Below, piece by piece: positions 7,200 to 15,378 of a DNA stretch of 64,000 nt (the first letter of the stretch is position 1; the number at the start of each line of letters is the position of its first letter). Below the pieces are notes generated by a model that did not search any database, was not told the DNA's origin, and saw only the letters and a program-made list of their open reading frames with translations. The DNA comes from Scandinavium sp036271055 (lineage in GTDB: Bacteria > Pseudomonadota > Gammaproteobacteria > Enterobacterales > Enterobacteriaceae): the NCBI RefSeq assembly GCF_036271055.1, contig NZ_DATBBJ010000070.1, forward strand, positions 182,858-246,857. Direction: 5' to 3'. Position numbers and translations under genes: made by a program.

Positions 7200-9473
7200 T
7201 TATGCCTTTTCAATCACTACCGGCGCGCTTTTATAGGCCGGGATATGGCATTCCTCATCGTAATCATCCAGCGACAGCAGAACGTTTGCTTCCGGGTAAT
7301 ACGCGCCTACTGAGCCGTTCGCCATATCGTGAATGACAACGGTTAAGCCATTAAGCTGACGCTGAGTTTTCGCGCCGCAGGCATCCAGCGCCACAACGTT
7401 CACCACATCGCCCACTTCAAGTTCACGTACTTTCGCTTCATGTTGACTGATAAACAGCACATCGCGACGGCCTACGACACCGCGATAGCGGTCGTTCATG
7501 CCATAAACCGTGGTGTTGTACTGATCGTGGCTGCGCAGTGTTGCCAGCATCAACGTTTCTGCCGGATAGCCTGCACGTTTGGTTGTCGGCTTTTTACTCT
7601 GAGTGAAATTGGCCTTGCCAGTCGCGGTGTTCCAAATGCGCTGCGACGCGCTATTTTCCATCCGAAAACCGCCGGGGTGTTCGATACGCTGGTTAAAACC
7701 GGCGAAGGCAGGAATGACGCGTTCGATAGAATTACGGATAGCGCGGTAATCAGCGATGAAGGCTTCCCACGGAACGGAAGACTCTGGCAGCGTCGCGCGT
7801 GCCAGCCCAGCGATAATGGCCGGTTCCGAACGCAGGTGTTTCGACGCGGGTTTGAGCGTACCCGTTGAGGCATGAACCATGCTCATGGAATCTTCAACGG
7901 TGACGGACTGCAACCCGCTCGCCTGAATGTCCTTCTCGGTACGGCCCAGCACCGGGAAGATATAATTATGCTTCGCTAACAGCAGATGCGAACGGTTCAG
8001 TTTGGTCGCCATATGAACCATCAAATCGAGCTTTTTCACCGCAGCAAAGGTGCGTTCAGGGTCAGGCATCGCCACGGCAAGATTCCCGCCGAGGCAAAAC
8101 AGCGCCTTCATTTCACCTTTTTCAATCGCCTGAATACTGGTGACGGAAGAGTGCCCATGCGCGCGCGGGGCGGTAAATGCAAACTCGCTTTCCAGTCGTT
8201 GCAGGAACGTTTCCGTCGGTGCTTCATTAATGCCAACCGAGCGGTCGCCCTGCACGTTGGAGTGACCACGCAGCGGACAAATCCCCGCGCCTTTACGGCC
8301 CATATTGCCTTTGAGCAGCAACAAATTTGCCAGTTGTTGCACGTTGTTGGTGCCGTTCTCGTGCTGAGTAATGCCAAGGCCATAGCAAATGATCGTGGCG
8401 CGGGATTGCCCATAAATGAAGGCGATTTCACGCATCGTGTCGCGGCTGATACCGGAATGCTCGACCAGTTCACTCCATTGAGATGCGTGCAGTTCTTCAC
8501 GCAGGGCATCAAAACCGTGGGTGTGTTCGCGGATAAAATCATTATCCAGGGCGACGCTGCTGCCGTTATCCGCCATTTCCAGCAGGGCTTTCATGATGCC
8601 GAGGATCAGATAAACATCACCGCCAACCTTCACGTGATGATAGCTTTCAGACAGTTTCACTCCTTCATGCGTCAACAGATCGGAAGGGATCTGTGGATGA
8701 CTGAAGCGTTCAAGGCCGCGTTCAGATAACGGGTTAATCGAAATGATTTTCGCCCCGCGCTGTGCGACTTCACGCAGGGTCGCCAGCATGCGTGGGTGAT
8801 TGGTGCCCGGGTTGTGACCGATGCTAATCACCAAATCACAATGCTCGAAATCGTCCAGCTCTACGGTGCCTTTGCCGATACCGATGGCGTTGGTCAGGCC
8901 TACGCTGGTGGGGCCGTGGCACATATTGGAACAATCAGGAAAGTTATTGGTGCCGTATTCGCGCGCAAAGAGCTGATAAAGGTAAGCGGCTTCATTGGAG
9001 GCGCGGCCAGAGGTATAAAAATCTACCGTGTTGGGGTCAGAGTAGGTACGCAGTAGTGTGCCTATTTCGGCGAAGGCGTCTTCCCATTTGACGGGCTGAT
9101 ATTTTTTACTGACCGCATCGTATTTCAGCGGATGGGTTAAACGCCCGGCATTCTCAAGTTCAAAGTCGTTCCAGCTAAGCAGTTCGTCTACGCAGTGTTT
9201 CTGAAAGAATTCCGGGCCGACTTTTTTGCTGGTGGCTTCCCAGGTCACGGCTTTTACGCCGTTCTCACACAGTTCCATCGGTGCCCGATGGGTCGGGTCA
9301 GGCCAGGCGCAGCCCGGGCAATCAAAGCCTTTAACCTGATTCATATGGAACATCGCAATGACTTCACGACCAATGGCTTTTTGGCCCCAAACCGCCGCCG
9401 TGGTGGCTTTCACAGCACCCCAACCGCCTGCCGCGTGATGATACGCAGCGATACCTTTCACTTTCTTGCTCAT
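7200..9473 (-). CDS. FdhF/YdeP family molybdopterin oxidoreductase
   Basis: The 757-residue protein has the length and motifs of the YdeP family: FDCPGCAWPDP near residue 50, YTSGRASNEAAYLYQLFAR, NNFPDCSNMCHGPTSVGL, the molybdopterin-contact region GHNPGTNHPRML, CPLRGHSNVQGDR and the C-terminal cofactor domain RSHDQYNTTVYGMNDRYRG. Relatives are formate-dehydrogenase-like enzymes binding bis-MGD; E. coli YdeP is linked to acid resistance. This protein differs enough from E. coli YdeP that I treat it as a family member, not the orthologue. Substrate unknown. It is divergent from an uncharacterised gene at 9651. Confidence 0.9.
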   Translation of the reverse strand: MSKKVKGIAAYHHAAGGWGAVKATTAAVWGQKAIGREVIAMFHMNQVKGFDCPGCAWPDPTHRAPMELCENGVKAVTWEATSKKVGPEFFQKHCVDELLSWNDFELENAGRLTHPLKYDAVSKKYQPVKWEDAFAEIGTLLRTYSDPNTVDFYTSGRASNEAAYLYQLFAREYGTNNFPDCSNMCHGPTSVGLTNAIGIGKGTVELDDFEHCDLVISIGHNPGTNHPRMLATLREVAQRGAKIISINPLSERGLERFSHPQIPSDLLTHEGVKLSESYHHVKVGGDVYLILGIMKALLEMADNGSSVALDNDFIREHTHGFDALREELHASQWSELVEHSGISRDTMREIAFIYGQSRATIICYGLGITQHENGTNNVQQLANLLLLKGNMGRKGAGICPLRGHSNVQGDRSVGINEAPTETFLQRLESEFAFTAPRAHGHSSVTSIQAIEKGEMKALFCLGGNLAVAMPDPERTFAAVKKLDLMVHMATKLNRSHLLLAKHNYIFPVLGRTEKDIQASGLQSVTVEDSMSMVHASTGTLKPASKHLRSEPAIIAGLARATLPESSVPWEAFIADYRAIRNSIERVIPAFAGFNQRIEHPGGFRMENSASQRIWNTATGKANFTQSKKPTTKRAGYPAETLMLATLRSHDQYNTTVYGMNDRYRGVVGRRDVLFISQHEAKVRELEVGDVVNVVALDACGAKTQRQLNGLTVVIHDMANGSVGAYYPEANVLLSLDDYDEECHIPAYKSAPVVIEKA

Positions 9474-9650
9474 GAAAATAGTTACGTTGTTTATTATTGA
9501 TGCCGCAATCTAACAAGATGACCCGCGCATTCAATCGCCCCCTTGTAGGTAAGCAAACAGGGAAGGGGGTAGGCCATTCACTGATAGCGCACTGTGCGTT
9601 TAATGCGCTAAAGTAATGAAAAGTGAAGGTATGTGGGTAAGGAAACAGTC

Positions 9651-10280
9651 ATGGCTGCGCGAATCGATTACGAGATTGAAAAGTACCAATTTACTGAGGT
9701 CAGTGAACCCCCGCGTCTGGCTCAGCAGTGGGCAGAAGTGCTGGAAGAGTGTCGACAGGAAAAAGCCGGCAGCGAGGCGCGTTTAAGGCTGGCGTTGTTG
9801 AACGTGGATTATGTGACGAGCTTTGAGTTGCCATTTCGTTTGCAGCTGATCCGCGCCCCGCAGCTTATCGATCACCTGCGTAATGAACTGCAACTCAGTC
9901 GCAAAGCGGTCACGATCAGTGATAATCGTTACGGCTGCGTTTACAGCCTGAAAACCGATCTCAGCGCGATCCCGGATGCCTTTCGCTACCGTTTTTCGAA
10001 TCGTATACGCCGGGTTGAATCAGGCGATGTCACCACCGCGGCGTTCCAGGATATTGCTAAGCAAGTCAAAGCCCCAAGGCAACGCCTGAAACTGGCGCTG
10101 GAAGCAGGACTCCAGGTGACAGCACTGGATGGATTGTTCTGGTTTGGCATGCAGCGCATCGCCGCCGATATCGCGACCCTAAGAAAATCCGGGATGAGAA
10201 TTTCGACCGCAGAAGTCGATGCGTTCGATACGCTGACAGGAACCACTCGTCGGGTGCCGGTTTATCGGCGGGTTGAATAA
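9651..10280 (+). CDS. Uncharacterised protein, possible C-terminal winged helix
   Basis: This 209-residue protein is not recognised. I start it at the ATG with AAGGAAA eight bases upstream; a GTG 18 bases earlier is possible. The C-terminal part (RIAADIATLRKSGMRISTAE, then TGTTRRVPVYRR) resembles small winged-helix domains of phage origin that end in a V-x-x-YR strand, suggesting DNA binding, but this is a weak visual match. It is divergent from the YdeP-family gene, so a regulatory link is possible. There is no membrane segment. Confidence 0.7.
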   Translation: MAARIDYEIEKYQFTEVSEPPRLAQQWAEVLEECRQEKAGSEARLRLALLNVDYVTSFELPFRLQLIRAPQLIDHLRNELQLSRKAVTISDNRYGCVYSLKTDLSAIPDAFRYRFSNRIRRVESGDVTTAAFQDIAKQVKAPRQRLKLALEAGLQVTALDGLFWFGMQRIAADIATLRKSGMRISTAEVDAFDTLTGTTRRVPVYRRVE

Positions 10281-10448
10281 TCATGTCTTAGCTGCTGATA
10301 ATATGTACATTGTTATTTCTTTTTTCCGTAAAAAATAGGAAAACGGCAGGGATAGGGGTAATTACTTTACGGCTTCGTATGGCCTATTGGGGCTGAGAAC
10401 CTATAATTATTAGGCAGCACATCGCTGCTTACCCTACTGGAGTTATCC

Positions 10449-10547
10449 ATGAATCATACTATTTTGAACGTGAATAAAGACCAGCCTAAAAAACCTGATA
10501 AGATGCCGAAAGACAACGAGAAAAATCCACAGAAAGACAAAAAATAG
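10449..10547 (+). CDS. Small lysine/proline-rich protein
   Basis: A 32-codon frame with a good ribosome site (TGGAG, seven bases before the ATG) encodes a very hydrophilic peptide: MNHTILNVNKDQPKK followed by Lys, Asp, Pro and Asn residues to KDKK. A CTATAAT box at 10401-10407 could be the -10 element. Composition resembles disordered stress-induced small proteins. Function unknown, but good start signals and a partner small gene 41 bases downstream favour a real gene. Confidence 0.55.
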   Translation: MNHTILNVNKDQPKKPDKMPKDNEKNPQKDKK

Positions 10548-10588
10548 TTGCCTTAGACGTCGCTTAACGGACCGTTCACGGAGGCAAT

Positions 10589-10726
10589 ATGGTTGAACGT
10601 CCTGATTTGGTTGATCCTGTGCCGGTAGATGAGCCTCTTCCGGGTGACACCATTCCCGATATTCCGGATCCCATAGATCCGCTCGACCCTGGAATACCGG
10701 ATGATGTCGACCCGCCGCTCAGATAA
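10589..10726 (+). CDS. Small acidic Pro/Asp-rich protein
   Basis: A 45-codon gene with a very strong ribosome site (GGAGG five bases before the ATG). The product is acidic with D-P and I-P-D repeats (PIDPLDPGIPDDVDPP), likely disordered. It follows the lysine-rich small gene, so the two may be co-transcribed, a basic and an acidic peptide in tandem. An intrinsic terminator lies 13 bases after the stop. No known function. Confidence 0.6.
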   Translation: MVERPDLVDPVPVDEPLPGDTIPDIPDPIDPLDPGIPDDVDPPLR

Positions 10727-10739
10727 CCTAAATAATTAA

Positions 10740-10753
10740 CCGCCTACGGGCGG
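10740..10753 (+). terminator. Rho-independent terminator after the small acidic gene
   Basis: CCGCC-TACG-GGCGG, a stable tetraloop hairpin, followed by TTTTTTA. Confidence 0.85.
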
Positions 10754-10893
10754 TTTTTTATTTTATGGCGTATGCCGTAATGATGGATGGTGTGGATTGA
10801 TCCCTAAAATGGGCTCAGTGCCAGGGGTAAATACTGGATTGTTGATCACCCGGAAAGTTGTATCACTCTCCCGCATGATTGAAGTGATCGCAA

Positions 10894-11136
10894 ATGGGAA
10901 AATATGTTATTAATTTATTCATCAAAATAGAATTATTTGTCGTGGTTATGCTAATCGTCGCTAAGAAAATTCCCTTTGATAGTTTGGTTGACTCACTCAC
11001 AAGGTTATTCAATTTCAAGAGTGCCAGTGAAGCGAATATTATGACAGCGGCATTTGTGGGCTTTAATCTACTACTGACGATTACTTACTATGGGCTTATT
11101 AGGAAGAAATTACAACCAAAAATTCTTGCGGATTAA
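10894..11136 (+). CDS. Small uncharacterised membrane protein
   Basis: The 80-residue product has two probable membrane helices (about residues 5-24 and 50-68) with a short loop containing FDSLVDSLTRLFNFKSAS, and ends with a basic tail RKKLQPKILAD. No recognised family and only a weak ribosome site. It lies in an AT-richer stretch just before the nuclease pair, consistent with accessory DNA. Confidence 0.5.
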   Translation: MGKYVINLFIKIELFVVVMLIVAKKIPFDSLVDSLTRLFNFKSASEANIMTAAFVGFNLLLTITYYGLIRKKLQPKILAD

Positions 11137-11308
11137 CTCGCTGCTAGTGTTGAATCTCTTTATTATCGAGTTCAGTCACCACCTTCTCGATAACTTCAGT
11201 GATACCGAATTATTTATATGATTCAAAATATCTGAGCTATGTCAAAACTGTCACGTATTTTAAGTTATATTGTGATGGCTTATTTTAACGATTTTAAATG
11301 AGACTGCG

Positions 11309-12040
11309 ATGCTACATGCAATTCTGAATGGAAAGGCCAAAAGAATAAGTTTGATGAAGAATGAATCGCAAAACTGGCGCTCCTTATTTAAGCACTATGA
11401 GGACTTGTTAACAGCAGCATTCTGGGGGCGCATCAGTTACTTGTCAGAAGAATCTTTGTGCTCTTTCCTCTCAACACTCCTCGCTGTTGATGCCAGCAGT
11501 TGGGGAGCGTTTGAATCCATCACTTTCTGGCCAAAATATGACTTTCCTGACCAGATCGATAAATCCGTTCACCGCTGGGTTGATGATGGAAGCCGCTTTG
11601 CAGAGCCGGATGTGGTCATGAACTTCGCCCAAGCGACTTTGCTCATTGAAGTAAAGCCCCCTGCTGGTGGGCAGCAATATCAGCAACAGTGGTGCAAAGA
11701 GATTTACGCATGGCAAAAGAGTGAAGGTAAAAATACTGAACTGCACTTTTTGGCACTGGGGAATGTCCCTGCAAATGCACAGGCACTGTTTGCCGAATTA
11801 GAAAGTATCTTTACTGGTGTCATTTTTCACTGCCAGGAATGGCGGAGTGTCAGAGAAAAGCTTCAATATCCGGAGCGCACATGGCCGACGCGGCAAGAAC
11901 AAAAAATAGTTGCTGACTGTCTTCACGCACTCGCTCTGTATGGTATTCGTGAACCGTTGAAACCGTGGTGCGCGTTCCTGAATTTCGTCTCTTCGTCCTC
12001 TCTTCCTGACGATTTCTCTTATCTAAAAGGAAAACAATGA
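11309..12040 (+). CDS. Probable PD-(D/E)xK nuclease-fold protein
   Basis: This 243-residue protein is not recognised as a named family, but residues near 98-116 read EPDVVMNF, then LLIEVKPP: an E-P-D strand, 10-12 residues, then I-E-V-K, the classic PD-(D/E)xK catalytic core, followed by a Q-rich helix (GGQQYQQQWCKEI) where many such nucleases carry a conserved Gln. A second possible ATG at 11354 would remove 15 residues. The stop overlaps the next gene by four bases (ATGA), so both are translated together. Role inferred: DNA cleavage or degradation, possibly phage defence. Confidence 0.65.
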   Translation: MLHAILNGKAKRISLMKNESQNWRSLFKHYEDLLTAAFWGRISYLSEESLCSFLSTLLAVDASSWGAFESITFWPKYDFPDQIDKSVHRWVDDGSRFAEPDVVMNFAQATLLIEVKPPAGGQQYQQQWCKEIYAWQKSEGKNTELHFLALGNVPANAQALFAELESIFTGVIFHCQEWRSVREKLQYPERTWPTRQEQKIVADCLHALALYGIREPLKPWCAFLNFVSSSSLPDDFSYLKGKQ

Positions 12041-12666
12041 TGTCCGATCCATTTAGTGTTGTACGCCAGGCACATCGCATTTGTGCCGCCTACTATCAGC
12101 AAATTTTCCCACTACTAAATGAAACAGCACAAAAGCTCGATACCACATTCTTATACTGGGATACATGGAGCTTTTGCAAGCCCCCGCAGAGCAACAAAAA
12201 TCCTCTTGAGTCATGGAAATGGGACTATCTTCCGGCACTGGATTTTTCCGTTGTGTTTAGTCGTCAGAAAAACCCGACTGCCCCTATGACCTGTGATGAT
12301 TTTGTTCTCGACTTCAATCTCATCACTGACAGCGAACTTGAATCAGAGCGACGAGAGAAGCAATACGGGAAAAATGAAGAACCTGTTGCCACCGATTTAA
12401 AAGTGACCGTAGAGTCTGCTGAAAGTTACCTCCGCGTCTTTCTCTTTTCGGCAACTACGAATGAGGGTATTTACGATTCACCCTACGATCTATGGAACAG
12501 TTACGAGAATTACCCGGAAACGACTTCTTCTGTCTACCATTCAGACGATGATCAAATTAAGGGAATTGGTTTTGTGCTCCCGCTGAGTGCTATCGCACAT
12601 GATAATGGAATCAATGTATTGCTTCAGAAAATCAACGAGCATTTAACAATCATGCAGTTACAGTAA
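12037..12666 (+). CDS. Uncharacterised partner of the nuclease-like gene
   Basis: A 209-residue soluble protein, aromatic-rich and acidic, with segments such as FLYWDTWSFCKPPQ and LDFNLITDSELESE. No known domain. It starts inside the stop of the nuclease-like gene (AAGGAAAA just upstream serves as ribosome site), so it is probably a partner or immunity/specificity subunit. A strong hairpin follows 40 bases after its stop. The pair sits immediately left of the island boundary, so it may be remnant cargo of an earlier ssrA-associated insertion. Confidence 0.65.
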   Translation: MMSDPFSVVRQAHRICAAYYQQIFPLLNETAQKLDTTFLYWDTWSFCKPPQSNKNPLESWKWDYLPALDFSVVFSRQKNPTAPMTCDDFVLDFNLITDSELESERREKQYGKNEEPVATDLKVTVESAESYLRVFLFSATTNEGIYDSPYDLWNSYENYPETTSSVYHSDDDQIKGIGFVLPLSAIAHDNGINVLLQKINEHLTIMQLQ

Positions 12667-12705
12667 GCATGCCAACATTTTGAGGGCAAACAGCACCCAC
12701 AAAAA

Positions 12706-12733
12706 AGCCCGCATAACGTGAATTATGCGGGCT
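12706..12733. terminator. Strong hairpin terminator left of the island
   Basis: AGCCCGCATAA and TTATGCGGGCT form an eleven-pair stem, preceded by AAAAA and followed by TTTC. It corresponds in position and core to the ssrA terminator at 35059, so it looks like the original ssrA-downstream terminator left on the chromosome side of the island. Confidence 0.85.
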
Positions 12734-12750
12734 TTCGACTTCGTCAGACG

Positions 12751-12793
12751 GCTCTGGTAACCGCTGACGGAGAATTTTGGTGGGCTGGGGGAG
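12751..12793. other. attL: duplicated ssrA 3'-end region
   Basis: The stretch GCTCTGGTAAC through ATTTTGGTGGGCTGGGGG matches, with a few mismatches, GACTCTGGTAATC through ATTTTGGTGGAGCTGGGGG at the 3' end of ssrA (35106-35150). The TGGTGGAGCTGG portion is the end of the tmRNA (CCA and T arm on the minus strand). It therefore marks the distal boundary of an element integrated at ssrA. Confidence 0.75.
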
Positions 12794-12854
12794 TCTGAAT
12801 TGGTGTTGTAATTCATTGAAATAACTTAGGTAACCTCTAATTCAACTTTTCTTT

Positions 12855-12874
12855 GGTGCCTATACAGGTGCCTA
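12855..12874 (+). promoter_or_regulatory. Integrase arm-type sites at the left end
   Basis: Two direct copies of GGTGCCTA (12855-12862 and 12867-12874), the same octamer repeated near the integrase at the right end. Paired short repeats flanking the cores are the expected arm-binding sites of a tyrosine integrase. Confidence 0.55.
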
Positions 12875-12938
12875 AAAGTTTTTTTACCCCTTTTTGATGA
12901 GAAAAATAAAGTGAGATAGGGAGAAAGACTTGCTCTAT

Positions 12939-13259
12939 TTATGTGTGCACTAATCCGGCAGCTCGCCTGGCTCTGAGTAAATCGATAGTGGTCAGGAATG
13001 GTGTCTGCTCTTGCCAGGTGAATCCTTTACGGTCGATGCGCACCAGTTCATAGCGTTCCACCAGGAAATTCACCGCATCAGCAAGTGTGATACCTGCCTC
13101 GATATGTTCCTGGATGGCTAAATCATCATGGAATGGTGTGTCGTTGAGCGTAAGACCGTAATGGTGTTCCAGTAGGTACGTTAACAGCTGCTGCCAGACC
13201 TGAACGGGCGACAGGCATGGCGAAACCGGCACCGTGGCCGGTACAGTTGAAATATGCAT
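12939..13259 (-). CDS. ypjF: Type IV toxin, CbtA/YpjF family
   Basis: The 106-residue protein has the family signature QQLLTYLLEHHYGLTLNDTP, then EHIEAGITLADAVNFLVERYELVR and LLRARRAAGL. CbtA-type toxins bind FtsZ and MreB and block cell division and rod shape. The protein ends soon after RARRA-GL, about as short as the shortest family members. It lies 32 bases downstream of the cognate antitoxin gene, the standard type IV arrangement in CP4 elements. Confidence 0.92.
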   Translation of the reverse strand: MHISTVPATVPVSPCLSPVQVWQQLLTYLLEHHYGLTLNDTPFHDDLAIQEHIEAGITLADAVNFLVERYELVRIDRKGFTWQEQTPFLTTIDLLRARRAAGLVHT

Positions 13260-13291
13260 GAGTTGAGTCCCTGATAAAGGAAGAGAAGGTG

Positions 13292-13657
13292 TTATCTGGT
13301 TGCGAATGACTGAGGATAAATAGCGATATAAACATAGCCATGAGAGCCGAGAGTGTCAGCTTCACAGACCAGTCCGTTGTGATGCAGCGTGGCGCAGTGC
13401 TGGCTGCGGGGATCGAGCTCTCCAGTTGTAAGCATCCGCTCCAGCTGTTTCATTATCAGTGGAAACGCCTGGTCCAGACGCAATGCTTCATCGTCACTGA
13501 ATGAGCCATTAAAACCAGCCCGGTCAGCCAGAAAGTAGAGACGGTTGCCTTCCTGTACCAGGCGAGCGCCGAAGCAAGGCGTGATATTACGTTTTAATCC
13601 CCACTGAAGGCAGGATGCGTTCTCCGCTGATGTGCCGGATAAGGTGGTCGACTGCAT
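13292..13657 (-). CDS. yfjZ: Type IV antitoxin, CbeA/YfjZ family
   Basis: The 121-residue protein carries the CbeA core: WGLKRNITPCFGARLVQEGN, LYFLADRAGFNG and LDQAFPLIMKQLERMLTTGE. Instead of binding the toxin, CbeA-family antitoxins stabilise MreB and FtsZ polymers. I chose the second ATG (13657), which has AAGGAA eight bases upstream; the first ATG is only two bases from that site. It is preceded by a 28-base tandem duplication and followed by the toxin gene. Confidence 0.92.
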   Translation of the reverse strand: MQSTTLSGTSAENASCLQWGLKRNITPCFGARLVQEGNRLYFLADRAGFNGSFSDDEALRLDQAFPLIMKQLERMLTTGELDPRSQHCATLHHNGLVCEADTLGSHGYVYIAIYPQSFATR

Positions 13658-13670
13658 TAACATATTCCTT

Positions 13671-13726
13671 AATGACTGAGAGATGTGATTAATTCATCAA
13701 TGACTGAGAGATGTGATTAATTCATC
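13671..13726. repeat. Perfect 28-base tandem duplication
   Basis: The unit AATGACTGAGAGATGTGATT plus AATTCATC occurs twice in a row (13671-13698 and 13699-13726). The second copy contains the last codons and stop of ypjJ; the first is a copy of that gene end placed in the gap before yfjZ. It looks like a recent slippage duplication. Confidence 0.95.
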
Positions 13727-13938
13727 GTCACGCTGCGAAGAATGGCATACGGGCCAGTCCGGTCCTGACGACGCTCAACAAAAACAGCGAGTACGCCGCT
13801 GATATCCTGAACTTCACGTCCGTAGTAATGGCAGACACTGCCATGCCACTGGTAGTGACCTGTACAGAAGGCAGATAACTGGGATTCGGGATGCTGACGA
13901 TAAATATGCATCGCCTGGCGCTTACTGATGATTTTCAT
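13717..13938 (-). CDS. ypjJ: DUF987 family protein YpjJ/YeeT-like
   Basis: The 73-residue protein begins MKIISKRQAMHIYRQHPES and contains CTGHYQWHGSVCHYYGR and DISGVLAVFVERRQDR, all typical of DUF987. Function unknown; it almost always lies between the RadC-like gene and the cbeA/cbtA pair, as here. It overlaps the yfjY stop by four bases. An upstream in-frame start exists, but family alignment supports MKIISK. Confidence 0.9.
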   Translation of the reverse strand: MKIISKRQAMHIYRQHPESQLSAFCTGHYQWHGSVCHYYGREVQDISGVLAVFVERRQDRTGPYAILRSVTMN

Positions 13939-14417
13939 TCTGTACCACACAACCAGCCACATTCAGCAAAAGACACCACTTCGTTCCCAACAACCAAATG
14001 ATCCAGCACTCGCACTTCTACCAGTGCTAACGCTTTCATTATTCGCTGAGTGATATGTTTATCCTGCTGACTGATTTCTGTCGTACCAGAAGGATGGTTA
14101 TGCGCCAGAATGACCGCAGCGGCGTTGTGCTTCAGGGCTGACTTCACCACTTCGCGAGGATGCACTTCGGTATGGCTAAGTGTGCCGGTAAACAGTGTTT
14201 CGCATTCCAGCAGACAATGCTGGTTGTCGAGATACATCACGATAAAGACCTCTCGTTCCTGATGAGCCATTTGTAATTGCAGCCAGGTTTTTGTGAAGCT
14301 GGTGGAGGTAAACGGCTCACTCGGTTGACGCTGATATTTTTCAAGGAGTCGTAACGCATGACGGATGACTCGTTGCTCGTTTGCAGGAAATACCGGGGAT
14401 AGATGAATTGCAGACAT
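13935..14417 (-). CDS. yfjY: RadC-like JAB domain protein YfjY/YeeS
   Basis: The 160-residue protein has the JAB/MPN metal-site motif: an upstream glutamate in the HTEVHPREV strand, then AHNHPSG and a later D (QQDKHIT). RadC-family proteins bear this putative metalloprotease-like fold but their function in mobile elements is unknown; the historical DNA-repair role of RadC has been questioned. It sits in the conserved CP4 block, overlapping ypjJ. Confidence 0.92.
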   Translation of the reverse strand: MSAIHLSPVFPANEQRVIRHALRLLEKYQRQPSEPFTSTSFTKTWLQLQMAHQEREVFIVMYLDNQHCLLECETLFTGTLSHTEVHPREVVKSALKHNAAAVILAHNHPSGTTEISQQDKHITQRIMKALALVEVRVLDHLVVGNEVVSFAECGWLCGTE

Positions 14418-14482
14418 GTCAGTTCCTTAAAATGAAGAGCCCCACCGATTTATTGGCAGGGCATGAAGGATGGTAAAAAGTT

Positions 14483-15304
14483 TCATGAAGCGAGGTGCAG
14501 CATATTCTCCGCCATCACCCACAGCGCACGATTGAGTTTCACATCACCGTCGATACCTTTCACTGCTCGAGTGTGAGCGCGTTTACCCTGGGTAGTTCGC
14601 CCCGACAGCCCGCCTTTAATCAGGTTTTCCTGAATACGCTGGTAAGTTGTCCACAGGTCATTACTCTCGTCCTGCCAACGGCGCGGGGAAAGGATTTGTG
14701 ATTCGGTTACCGGCTGATGTTCTTCACCAAAGCGATACGTTAATGCCGCTTTCGCCATCGCTTGCTGTGCAGGTGGCGTTAATATCAGCGACTGCATGGC
14801 ATCACGCTTCTCTTCCACTCGATCAAAAATCCCCAGCACTTCGTAAGCTCCTTCTATGACTTTCTCCACCACATTTCCTTTATGCGGCACGCGCACTTCT
14901 CCGAAAGACTCACCGCAAATCAGCCCATTCTGGCAAACCGATCTGAATAACCCCGGCAACATCTGGTATGAACTGGAACCATCATGGCTGTTCAGCAGGA
15001 TGATTTCTGGCACCTGTTTGCCAGTGATCTGGCCTTCGCGACGCAGGCGCAGCATGTGTTTGGTGTGCTCTCGCTTGCTCTGGTCCCGAACTCGAGTCTG
15101 ACAGGCGAAGAAAGGCTGGAAGCCTTCGCGTTGCAGGTTATCGAGCAGGGAAATAGTCGGAATGTAGGTGTACCTGTCACTGCGGGATTCATGCTTTTCT
15201 TCGCTAAACACACTCGGCACATAATGCGCCAGTTCGTCGCGGGTTAACGGACGGTCGCGGCGAACGAGATTCACCGCACCAAAGCGGCTGGCTAAACGGG
15301 TCAT
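14483..15304 (-). CDS. yfjQ: DUF932 family protein YfjQ/YafZ
   Basis: The 273-residue protein is closely similar to E. coli YfjQ and the same length when started at MTRLASRFGAVNLVRRDRP; the frame remains open upstream, but that extension is not family sequence. Typical segments are FSEEKHESRSDRYTYIPT, HMLRLRREGQ and LLNSHDGSSSYQMLPG. DUF932 proteins are common on CP4-type elements and plasmids; function unknown, sometimes annotated phage/plasmid-like protein. It is upstream of yfjY in the same orientation. Confidence 0.92.
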   Translation of the reverse strand: MTRLASRFGAVNLVRRDRPLTRDELAHYVPSVFSEEKHESRSDRYTYIPTISLLDNLQREGFQPFFACQTRVRDQSKREHTKHMLRLRREGQITGKQVPEIILLNSHDGSSSYQMLPGLFRSVCQNGLICGESFGEVRVPHKGNVVEKVIEGAYEVLGIFDRVEEKRDAMQSLILTPPAQQAMAKAALTYRFGEEHQPVTESQILSPRRWQDESNDLWTTYQRIQENLIKGGLSGRTTQGKRAHTRAVKGIDGDVKLNRALWVMAENMLHLAS

Positions 15305-15378
15305 AAAAACTCCTGTGAAAAATCGGCATAAAAAAGGCCACCTCGAAGGATGGCCCTGTCTGTTATTAATGAGTCTGA

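Noticed and set aside
7440..9056. Plus-strand frames opposite the molybdoenzyme gene
   Set aside because: Antisense to a complete, well-conserved coding sequence with all motifs intact.
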